From Leptodactylus fallax (Eukaryota; Chordata; Amphibia; Anura; Leptodactylidae): a stretch of DNA of 64,000 nt. Below, in pieces: positions 10,116-19,066 of this stretch. The stretch is taken from contig CAMRHE010000035.1 of the NCBI GenBank assembly GCA_947044405.1, positions 6,421,501-6,485,500 of the forward strand, in the 5' to 3' direction. A program made the translations under genes and the position numbers. The notes beneath the pieces are model-generated. The model did no database searches. It saw only the letters and a list, made by a program, of their open reading frames with translations, and had not been told where the DNA came from. Position 1 is the first letter of the stretch. Every line of letters starts with the position of its first letter.

Positions 10116-10735
10116 ATCTAGAGATGAGCGAAGTGACCATACCTGGTTGATCCTGCCTTGAATGGAGACTGTCAGCTTATGTGTCTGCATGGGCTGACAG
10201 CCTCCTATACACTGCAATAAAAAAAAAAAAAGACCCCACCCCCCCCCAGAGCTGGTGGTATTATTATACTCTGGGGTCTCCTCAGACCCCAGAGCATAAT
10301 AATCACAGGCCCAGGAGAAGTGATTAAAAACAACAAACACTTATACTCACCTTACCCTCACCTCTCCTGAGAATCTGAATGACTGAGTGACTGAGCGTCC
10401 TCCTCGCTCCTCTTCTTCCTTGTGACTGAAGTCCTGCTCCCCAGACGTCACTTCTGGGGTCTGTGATTGGGCCTCAGCGGTCACGTGGGGGTGTGATGAT
10501 GTCATTACGCCGGCGCGCTCCACGTGACCACTGGGATCCAATCACAGGCTCCAGCAGTGAGTCCTGGGGAAGGCCGGAAGCACTTCGGAGTTAATGCTGA
10601 GCCCAGGACAGATGAGTATCAGTATTTTTTTTATTTTTAATCACCACGGGGAGGGGGGGGGCGAGGGGGGACAGTTAGCATGGCGGAACCCCTTGGATGC
10701 CGTGGTCATGTTTGACTTGTCCAGATAAAATATTG
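10116..10735. other. Insertion of unknown family with an 18S-like 18-mer
   Basis: This block separates the two halves of a MITE. It starts near TCTAGAGATGAGCGAA, contains an 18-nt match to the 5' tip of 18S rRNA (10140-10157), poly(A) and poly(C) tracts, and a short palindrome CTCTGGGGTCTCCTCAGACCCCAGAG (about 10269-10294, stem quoted in part). No coding sequence is supported. Confidence 0.4.
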
Positions 10736-10862
10736 TCACCACTAAGATGGTTACAGGAAATCTGAAACTCTGTAATTTTTTTAATAACTTAAATTGCACA
10801 AATGTTTAACTTTACTATGTCTACAAGTTTAAACATGGTTTAATTCATGGGAAAACTCTTTT
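10736..10862. repeat. TTCCCATGAACAT-type MITE, right part (degenerate)
   Basis: It contains TCACCACTAAGATGG, AACTCTGTAA and TTCATGGGAAAACTCTTTTA, matching the right half of the MITE at 49418-49917. Confidence 0.55.
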
Positions 10863-10865
10863 AGT

Positions 10866-11160
10866 CCGGGGCCCCAAGTTGCAAATTTGCAGCATTTTGG
10901 CCATGGCAGAAAAGCCATGGCAAAAAACGTTGCCTATTATAGTGCCTGCAAAGTGGCTTGTATTCTGGCTAATCCAATCCACAGATTGCAGAAAAAAAAT
11001 CTGCAGAGAAAATACTGCGATTTAAAAAACTGTCGCATTTTTTTAAATAGCAGCATGTCAATTATACCTACGGTAACACTGACGTTTTCCATATAGGTAT
11101 AATAGAGGCAGGAAGTCTGCAGAGGAAAACTCTGCGGCTATCTATGTGCGGCCTTAGCCT
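10866..11160. repeat. GGCCCC repeat, copy 2
   Basis: It opens with GGGGCCCCAAGTTGC and shares GCTAATCCAATCCACAGATT, GCAGCATGTCAATTATACCT and GTATAATAGAGGCAGGAAGT with copies 1 and 3. It ends near GCGGCCTTAGCCTTAAG. Confidence 0.65.
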
Positions 11161-12183
11161 TAAGTAATAAATCAGTTTTATTTTTTCATGTTTCTATTCA
11201 CTTGAGGGTTATTTCTGGCTGAAAGTTGATTGTGTTGCACCCATTGCTGTCATTGTCTACTGTAGGTAACAAAATAACCACATAACACGTATACACCATA
11301 TACAATATGTACAATGCTATTTGGATAATAGAAGATGGATTAAGGGACCATAATATATTGTGATTTCAGCAGATGGATGGGCAGTAAGGTGTAAGTGCTT
11401 GACAGGATGTCTACCTCTTAAAATGGGATTTATGGGATAGGCATTTCACATAATTATTGTTCTGTAACAAATTCAGTACTGTGTTATAGTCATATAAACT
11501 GCATTGTTCACACAGGCCTGGAATGAAGTCCTTATTTGCCACTCTACTGTTGAACAATTAGCTCAGACACAAAGTCTTAAAGTGAGATTAAACATATCAG
11601 ATATTAGTAGGAACGTGTTGTAGCAAAACATTAGTCTGCTAATCTTGTTGGTTCTCCTTATCTCTGAAAATCTCACTGAGAACATGGCTAGCAGACTTTC
11701 CTAGCGGGTGATCAATCACGCTCAGAGGATATGTGGCTCCTGCCGCCATTAAGATTTAAACAGTTAAATCCTTTAAAAGAAAGGAAACCAAAACCATGAT
11801 AGTAATCTCAGTTCCATGGAAATCTTGTGACTGCATTTGTTCAACCCTGTTTTATCTTCAGCTGCGTTACATAAGTCTGGTGTTATATGTCCATTAAACT
11901 AATCTGCATTATTACAGCTACGCAAACTGTTCATCATAGTGTCATAGCTAGAATTCATTACAGACAGCATCAGAAGTTATTGTACTGTGAGGGAATTCTT
12001 TTATAAACCTATGGTACACTGAAGGGACTTTCAGATGTAAGGGAATTGGAGAAAACACTGACCAGACTAGGAACTGAGAGCTTAAAGCAAGGCATGGATG
12101 GTCTAACAGGAGCACAGTAGAAACTTAAGAAAGTAAGAAAACCGGAAAGGAGCAGAGACAGTTTTTGGCCTCTAAAGTTCACA
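11161..12183. other. No recognised feature
   Basis: AT-rich sequence with no long reading frame, no recognised repeat and no structured RNA that I can support. Confidence 0.5.
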
Positions 12184-13030
12184 TAACCACTTCAGTACCA
12201 GGCCAATTTCTGGTTCAGGACCAGACACATTTTCGGGTTTTTTGTATGTGTGGTTTTGAGGGCTGTAACATTTTTATCATTTGGTTTATTCAACTAATTT
12301 CTGTATCTTTTTTTGGTGACACATGTGTTTTAATTTTTTTATATATGGGAAAATATAAACAAAAGAGGAGGGAAAACGTATCTGTATTTCACTTTTAATT
12401 TTTTTTTTAAATTTAATAAAACAAAGTGCTACAAAAAAACTTTTAGTTAGTTTTTACTCTCTGTTACGGTAATTTTTATTTTGTATGGTATAGTCGAGGG
12501 TGCGGATATAACCTTTAATAAGGGAGTGTTACTGACATATTATTTTATTAATTTATTTAATTTATTTTATTTACAATAGACCTTTGGGGACATCTGATCA
12601 CTTTTTTTTTTTTCAGGGAGGCTGATTTCCCCTGTAACTGGGGCTGCTACATTTAACCCCAGTTGCAGGAGGAATACAGCCTCCTGCCCATTACTATAGA
12701 GCTGATCTGAGTCCTGTAGGACCCAGCAGCCTTAACATACTCTGATCCCAGCAGATCACGTGACCGCCGGGTCAGAAGGGAGCCGCATCATGGCGGCGCC
12801 CATAGCGGTGTATACAGCGCTCATTGAGTGCTGTATACACAGCGATCGGGAAGGCAGGGAAGATAATAAACCTTCCCTGCCTTCTCTCTGGGAGTTCTGG
12901 CTCCATGTTTCAGCAGATGCACGATTTCGTGCAGCTGCTGAAATCTGCTTGGACGTACCGGTACGTCCTTGCAAAACAAGGCAACCACCTTCCGGACGTA
13001 TATACCCAATGGGCGGTCCAGAAGTGGTTA
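12184..13030. mobile_element. MITE with TAACCACTTC termini
   Basis: The ends TAACCACTTCAGTACC and GGTCCAGAAGTGGTTA are inverted. The interior has no transposase. It carries an 11-bp perfect hairpin (GTGTATACAGC with GCTGTATACAC, 12808-12840) and the perfect palindrome ACGTACCGGTACGT (about 12954-12967). Similar ends occur at 48119-49417 and 35620-35957. Confidence 0.65.
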
Positions 13031-13219
13031 ATATATATATATAGGATATAGGAAATGGAGAAGGGTGTACTAAACTGTATTATACTTTTTACTTTTTTTC
13101 TCCTTCTACTATTTATCATAACTTTGGGACCCAGGAACTTAATGCCACATCTCTGAGTATCTCTGCAATGGAATACACAAATATATACATGAATTGTATG
13201 AGCTCAATGTAATGCTTAA

Positions 13220-13999
13220 AGTGTACCTCCAGTTATAAACTACTTTTCATAAATAAATAGTGAATTTAAATATATTTAAATATAAGAAACTTTGTTACAT
13301 ATCTTATTAAGGAAATCTTTTTCCTTCTCCACTTATTAAACTGTTCTCCTGCTCCTTATCTTCAATCTGATTGCTTGTTTACATTATATCTGATTCCGTA
13401 TTCAGTCTCACACATAAAACTATGGAGTAGGGAAGAGTTGTATAGGATTCTCCTTCTGGCTGGTTAATTGATTTATTGTCTCATTCTGTGTATTATTAGA
13501 TTCTCAGAGTTAGGCTAGCTGCACATGACCGAGTTTCACCCGTGAAACACGGTCCGTGTGTTAGCAAGATTTACTGGCTTGAACTTCATGCTGGGAGCGG
13601 GACTCCTAACATCCTAGTTATCTTTGATGGCAGGAGTCCCTACCTCTCAGCAACTTACTGTCCCCTACCAATTATAATACAGTCCTAGCATCATAGATAA
13701 CTATACTACTAAGAGTCCTGCTCCCAGCATGAGGTTCAAGCCGGTAAATCTGGCTAAAACACGGACTAAGTTTCACGGGTGAAACTTGGTCGTGTGTATC
13801 TAGCCTAACAGTGTAACAGCAGAAATTATTTGAGTGTCTTTTCTAATCCCCCTCTTCTCTTCATAGACCAATATGAAGAAAATAACTGCCTCAAAATTGG
13901 AAAAGAAAACATATTTCTTTAATAAGATGTATTACAAAGTTTATTATTTTCACCTTTACTATTAATTTATGAAAGGTTGTTTATAACTGGAGGTACACT
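13220..13999. mobile_element. TTAA-flanked MITE (T2/piggyBac-like)
   Basis: TTAA lies at 13216-13219 and 14000-14003. Just inside are AGTGTACCTCCAGTTATAAAC and its inverted partner GTTTATAACTGGAGGTACACT. TTAA duplications with TTAAAG-type ends characterise piggyBac-like elements and the Xenopus T2 MITEs. There is no coding capacity. A second palindromic repeat lies inside it. Confidence 0.78.
13509..13809. mobile_element. MITE nested in the TTAA MITE
   Basis: About 300 bp with arms of roughly 130 bp. The outer ends are GTTAGGCTAG and CTAGCCTAAC. Both arms carry GTTTCACCCGTGAAAC, itself a palindrome, and a CATGCTGGGAGC tract. It is non-coding. Confidence 0.75.
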
Positions 14000-14005
14000 T
14001 TAAAG

Positions 14006-15463
14006 ATGAGTGTGTGTCCTCACTATGGTACTATGGTACATTTTCTAAGTCAATTGGGGGAAATTTATGAAGACTGGATTTCAACAACAGCCTTCATAAC
14101 CCCATTACCGGGAAAGGGTGCGTCTGGGGATAATCTACCGCAGCTCATAGGTGGCGTAGATTTCCAGCATCATTTGCGCCAGATTTCTGATATAAGTGAT
14201 AATATATCTAGTGGAGACATTGACCCCACCCCCTGCAGGCACTCTCCATGACCCTTTTCAGGAAATTTTTTTGCACAACAACCTGATTTGCCCAAAAAAT
14301 GTGAATTTTTATGCCTTGTATGTCACAAAACAGGATTGCAAGTCTTAATAAATCTGCCAGAGGAAATGATGACAAGGCAGGCAAATTGTTTGCGCTGATG
14401 ATTTGTCACTGAACTAACTGCAGTTTTATTTGCACCACTGATATATTTCTCTCTGAAAATACCCCAAGGACTGCATTTTATTTCCAGAATTCATTCATTA
14501 TTCTGGAGCCACACTAAATCTGACAAATTCTGATCCATGCCAAGTTGTCTCATCTCTAATTATACCTAAGTACAAATTTTGGCTTTTTAACAAAGATAAA
14601 TGTTCAGTATCAGCCTGAACCAGTGCAGATCCCAGGGATTCATTTCACACGACAAACCTTCTATTTTTCCATTCCAAGCAGGGAGAGCTAAACAAATGCA
14701 TGAGATAGAGGAGGAATCCATTTACAGGCTGGGAATAAAATAAAAACAGATACAAAGCATTAAGGCGACTGGTGTTCATCATAAGCCTTAAAAGGATAAG
14801 CTGTTTCAGATCTAACTTCCATACGGCTCACTGTGATTTATGTATGACACAGCTTTATCTGGGATATTGGAAAGGCTCAATAACAGTAGTGTATACAGAG
14901 GTTAGAAATAAATGGAAGCGATGACATTTAATACAAGCACCTTTTACTGCTTTCATAACAGCTTGTTTGTCGGCTTATAATAATAAATTATTTAGTACGC
15001 TTAGAATAAGCATCATGGTTAAAATGCACTGCAATGTTTAAAGGACAGGGTTTACTTGGGATGCTTTGGTACAACCGACTTTGGTCTTATAATTAAACTG
15101 CTTTGCAATGAAATAAATATGTTATTTTATGTCTGTGCGACGGTGTAAGACAAAACAATTATTTGAAGACAGAATGGGGTAGTTATTGTTACTAAAATAC
15201 CTGGGAAATGTGGTTTAAGATGTGGTTTATCTGTTTAAAAATTGGGCAGGATTTACTACATGAACAAACCAACAAAAAATAGTACACTATAAAATTTACT
15301 TTCTAATAATACATCTAAAAGTATAGGATAAAATAGATCCAATAGTCTGCTCAAACTAATGTGTGGGCATTCACCAAGGTAGGTCAAATAAAAGGAGCTA
15401 TTATAGTCTCTTAGAGCTCCTTTTGGTTGCCTAAGAAGCCTACTAAAAACCACATAAATCGAC
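14006..15463. other. No recognised feature
   Basis: No coding sequence, known repeat end or structured RNA is supported here. Short frames are not conserved-looking. Confidence 0.5.
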
Positions 15464-15581
15464 TAGATGATAAGTCACCCTGATAACCACGTCAGTGGCT
15501 TGGTCTGATGTGCTGTTGTGTTATCAATGCATTATTGTTGCGATTATATTGTGTTTATCAGCACAACACAGTAGCAACATA

Positions 15582-15790
15582 CAGTCATATGAAAAAGTTT
15601 GGGCACCCCTATTAATCTTAATCATTTTTAGTTCTAAATATTTGGGTGTTTGCAACAGCCATTTCAATTTGATATATCTAATATCTGATGGACACAGTAA
15701 TATTTCAGGATTGAAATGAGGTTTATTGTACTAACAGAAAATGTGCAATATGCATTAAACCAAAATTTGACCGGTGCAAAAATTTGGGTA
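15582..15790. repeat. Tc1-int left TIR (IR/DR)
   Basis: It begins CAGTCATATGAAAAAG and pairs with 17024-17230 in inverted orientation. It holds both direct repeats. Confidence 0.9.
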
Positions 15791-15979
15791 CCCTTATCAT
15801 TTTATTGATTTGAATACTCCTAAATACTTTTTACTGACTTACTGAAGCACAAAATTGGTTTTGTAACCTCACTGAGCTTTGAACTTCATAGCCAGGTGTA
15901 TCCAATCATGAGAAAAGGTATTTAAGGTGGCCAATTGCAAGTTGTTCTCCTATTTGAATCTCCTCTGAAGAGTGGCATC

Positions 15980-17002
15980 ATGGGCTCCTCAAAACAACTC
16001 TCAAATGATCTGAAAACAAAGATTGTTCAACATAGTTGTTCAGGGGAAGGATACAAAAAGTTGTCTCAGAGATTTAACCTGTCAGTTTCCACTGTGAGGA
16101 ACATAGTAAGGAAATGGAAGACCACAGGGACAGTTCTTGTTAAGCCCAGAAGTGGCAGGCCAAGAAAAATATCAGAAAGGCAGAGAAGAAGAATGGTGAG
16201 AACAGTCAAGGACAATCCACAGACCACCTCCAAAGAGCTGCAGCATCATCTTGCTGCAGATGGTGTCACTGTGCATCGGTCAACAATACAGCACACTTTG
16301 CACAAGGAGAAGCTGTATGGGAGAGTGATGCAAAAGAAGCCGTTTCTGAAAGCACGCCACAAACAGAGTCGCCTGAGGTATGCAAAAGCACATTTGGACA
16401 AGCCAGCTTCATTTTGGAAGAAGGTCCTGTGGACTGATGAAACAAAGATTGAGTTGTTTGGTCATACAAAAAGGCGTTCTGCATGGCGTCCAAAAAACAC
16501 AGCATTCCAAGAAAAACACTTGCTACCCACTGTAAAATTTGGTGGAGGTTCCATCATGCTTTGGGGCTGTGTGGCCAATGCCGGCACCGGGAATCTTGTT
16601 AAAGTTGAGGGTCGCATGGATTCAACTCAGTATCAGCAGATTCTTGAGAATAATATACAAGAATCAGTGACGAATTTGAAGTTACGCCGGGGATGGATAT
16701 TTCAGCAAGACAATGATCCAAAACACAGCTTCAAATCTACTCAGGCATTCATGCAGAGGAACAATTACAATGTTCTGGTATGGCCATCCCAGTCCCCAGA
16801 CCTGAATATCATTGAACATCTGTGGGATAATTTGAAGCGGGCTGTCCATGCTCGGCGACCATCAAACTTAACTGAACTGGAATTGTTTTGTAAAGAGGAA
16901 TGGTCAAAAATACCTTCATCCAGGATCCAGGAACTGATTAAAAGCTACAGGAAGCGACTAGAGGCTGTTATTTTTGCAAAAGGAGGATCTACTAAATATT
17001 AA
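15980..17002 (+). CDS. Tc1 transposase, intact DD34E
   Basis: The chosen start MGSSKQLSND gives 340 residues, the normal Tc1 length; an in-frame ATG 15 codons upstream (15935) is less likely. Order of parts: first HTH (about residues 5-50, YKKLSQRFNLSVSTVRNIV), GRPR linker (about 65), second HTH (about 75-120), then the catalytic core. The first Asp lies in WTDETKIELFG, the second in FQQDNDPKH, and the Glu in DLNIIEHLW. There are 34 residues between the second Asp and the Glu, as in DD34E Tc1 enzymes. The glycine-rich loop reads FGGGSIMLWG. No stop or frameshift was seen. It would cut and paste the element at TA sites in the nucleus. Whether it is active needs testing; intact residues alone do not prove it. 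Confidence 0.93.
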   Translation: MGSSKQLSNDLKTKIVQHSCSGEGYKKLSQRFNLSVSTVRNIVRKWKTTGTVLVKPRSGRPRKISERQRRRMVRTVKDNPQTTSKELQHHLAADGVTVHRSTIQHTLHKEKLYGRVMQKKPFLKARHKQSRLRYAKAHLDKPASFWKKVLWTDETKIELFGHTKRRSAWRPKNTAFQEKHLLPTVKFGGGSIMLWGCVANAGTGNLVKVEGRMDSTQYQQILENNIQESVTNLKLRRGWIFQQDNDPKHSFKSTQAFMQRNNYNVLVWPSQSPDLNIIEHLWDNLKRAVHARRPSNLTELELFCKEEWSKIPSSRIQELIKSYRKRLEAVIFAKGGSTKY

Positions 17003-17023
17003 TGTCACTTTTCTGTTGAGGTT

Positions 17024-17230
17024 CCCATACTTTTGCACCGGTCAAATTTTGGTTTAATGCATATTGCACATTTTCTGTTAGTACAATAAACTTCATTTCA
17101 ATCCTGAAATATTACTGTGTCCATCAGTTATTAGATATATCAAATTGAAATGGCTGTTGCAAACACCCAAATATTTAGAACTAAAAATGATTAAGATTAA
17201 TAGGGGTGCCCAAACTTTTTCATATGACTG
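17024..17230. repeat. Tc1-int right TIR (IR/DR)
   Basis: It ends CTTTTTCATATGACTG, the inverted partner of the left TIR. The inner direct repeat is at about 17021-17036. Confidence 0.9.
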
Positions 17231-17646
17231 TACATACACTAGCTATGACAGGTATAAGACCTATCCGTGGACCCTGACTGACCACTATCTTGAGAGCTTA
17301 CATTATACTCTCGCTTGTTTTCTACCTATTACACAACCATACATATTAGCCTGATGCGTTTCTGCTGGACAAAATCCGGGGGTAACTAGGGACGCTTAGT
17401 GACGTCATCAGTAAGCGGTGCATGTAAACGCTGCTATAGGTGGTCCCTCTGAGCTGCAGTTAGCATCATTGGAGGTGGTTATCCCGTTGATTGGACACAT
17501 CTCCGTGACGTCAAGATTTATGGGTGTGACTTAGGGTTACAGCCAGACAGCACGGCCAGCAGGGCAGACTCTCTTATGCTTGCTATGTGATTTTGTAAAG
17601 GCACTATGACATTGTAGTTGTCTGTCCTCATATTCTACTAACTTTG

Positions 17647-17687
17647 CCTCTGAAGATCTGGCTTTTGTCCAGCAGAAACGTGTCAGG
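17647..17687 (+). ncRNA. Hammerhead-like motif at inner end of right arm
   Basis: CTGAAGA fits the CUGANGA core. A 4-bp stem II follows (CTGG with CCAG), then GAAAC, a two-base loop and GUC, the canonical cleavage triplet. Stem I is only 3 bp (CCT with AGG). The left arm retains the GAAAC half (CAGCAGAAACGCATCAGG, minus strand) but not the CUGANGA half. Core residues fit, but the stems are short. Confidence 0.45.
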
Positions 17688-17931
17688 ATAATATGTATCA
17701 TTGTGTAATAGGTAGAAAACAAGTGAGAGTGTAACGTAAGCTAGTTACACTCTCAAGTTAGTGGTCAGTCAGGGTCCACGGATAGGTCTTATACCTGTCA
17801 TAGCCAGTGTGTGTATGTTCCTACTGTGGTGTACTGATAAACGCAATATAATCACAACAATAATGCATTTATAACGCAACGGCACATCTGACCAAGCCAC
17901 TAGCATGGTTATCAGGTTGACTTAACATCTA

Positions 17932-18104
17932 CAAAAAGTAAATAAAAATTCCAGCATCCAGCCACGATATCATCCAATTAAATTAAAAATTAGCTTTTAA
18001 TAATACATAGTAAAAAAAGGGGGTAACAAAGTTACAGGAAAAGAAATCCAAGTACAGCAGCTTACGCATTTCAGGGCATATAGCCCCTTACTCATGGCTC
18101 AATA
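17932..18104. repeat. Repeat end with degenerate hammerhead-like tract
   Basis: An A/T-rich stretch (AATAAAAATTCCAGCATCCAG onward) ends in a minus-strand tract at 18099-18061: CATGAGTA, stem GGGGC/GCCCT, GAAAT, GCGTAAG. This looks like a decayed relative of the hammerhead-like family in this window. It abuts the truncated Tc1-B directly. Confidence 0.4.
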
Positions 18105-18695
18105 TGGACAGACGAATCAAAGTTTGAGGTGTTTGGATCACACAGAAGAACATTTGTGATATGCAGAACAACTGAAAAGATGCTGGAAGAGTGCCTGACG
18201 CCATCTGTCAAGCATGGTGGAGGTAATGTGATGGTCTGGGGTTGCTTTGGTGCTGGTAAAGTGGGAGATTTGTACAAGGTAAAAGGGATTTTGAATAAGG
18301 AAGGCTATCACTCCATTTTGCAACGCCATGCCATACCCTGTGGACAGCGCTTGATTGGAACCAATTTCATCCTACAACAGGACAATGACCCAAAGCACAC
18401 CTCCAAATTATGCAAGAACTATTTAGGGAAGAAGCAGGCAGCTGGTATTCTATCTGTAATGGAGTGGCCAGCGCAGTCACCAGATCTCAACCCCATTGAG
18501 CTGTTGTGGGAGCAGCTTGACCGTATGGTACGCAAAAAGTGCCCATCAAGCCAATCCAACTTGTGGGAGGGGCTTCTGGAAGCATGGGGTGAAATTTCTC
18601 CAGATTACCTCAGCAAATTAACAGCTAGAATGCCAAAGGTCTGCAATGCCGTAATTGCTGCAAATGGAGCATTCTTTGACAAAAGCAAAGTTTGA
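18105..18695 (+). pseudogene. Tc1-B transposase catalytic half
   Basis: Open from WTDESKFEVFG (first Asp) through VKHGGGNVMVWGCFG, LQQDNDPKH (second Asp) and DLNPIELLWEQLDR (Glu), to the stop after FFDKSKV. All three DDE residues are present and the frame is clean for about 197 codons. The whole N-terminal DNA-binding region and any start codon are missing. It is complementary to Tc1-A, which retains only the N-terminal half. Confidence 0.87.
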
Positions 18696-18860
18696 AGGAG
18701 AAAATTATTATTTCAAATAAAAATCATTATTTCTAACCTTGTCAATGTATTGACTATATTTTCTATTCATTTTGCAACTCATTTGATAAATAAAAGTGTG
18801 AGTTTTCATGGAAAACACAAAATTGTCTGGGTGACCCCAAACTTTTGAACGGTAATGTAG
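18105..18860 (+). mobile_element. Tc1-B: 3' half of a Tc1 transposon
   Basis: It starts abruptly inside the transposase at WTDES and runs through the stop and 3' UTR to the TIR at about 18836-18860 (CCAAACTTTTGAACGGTAAT). The TIR matches that of Tc1-A at 9730-9758. It is 5'-truncated where it meets the repeat at 17932-18104. Confidence 0.85.
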
Positions 18861-19066
18861 ATAGACTGATATTATTTCTATTTTTAAAGTATTATAAGAA
18901 GGCTGGGAAATAATTGTGACCAGTTCCAAAACATATACTGTGATACTGTACTTCCTTATGCTGTAATGCACAAATCTGGACCAATCTGAACAAATTTGGC
19001 TCATTGATAAATCAGACACTTCTGAAGATTTTAGATTTTGGCTCTCGAGGACTTACTGTTCTCTAC

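Larger units (their letters stand above)
15582..17230 (+). mobile_element. Structurally intact Tc1 transposon (Tc1-int)
   Basis: 1649 bp, bounded by TA at 15580-15581 and 17231-17232. The terminal inverted repeats are about 205 bp and nearly identical; I count three differences in the outer 190 positions. Each TIR has an outer and an inner copy of a shared direct repeat (GAAAAAGTTTGGGCACCC outside, GCAAAAATTTGGGTACCC at about 15776-15793 inside). This is the IR/DR arrangement used by Sleeping Beauty-type elements. The transposase frame is uninterrupted, so this is the youngest-looking DNA transposon in the window. Confidence 0.93.
15464..17931. mobile_element. Inverted-arm element with hammerhead-like motif, split by Tc1
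   Basis: The left arm is 15464-15579 plus 17233-17373, interrupted by the Tc1. The right arm is about 17655-17931, its reverse complement over some 260 bp; both contain GACAGGTATAAGACCTATCC or its complement. A ~280-bp spacer lies between. Without the Tc1 the element is about 0.8 kb and non-coding. A hammerhead-like core sits at the inner end of the right arm. The architecture resembles PLE-2 and the element at 31065-32555, but no PLE protein is present, so assignment to that group is inference. Confidence 0.65.
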
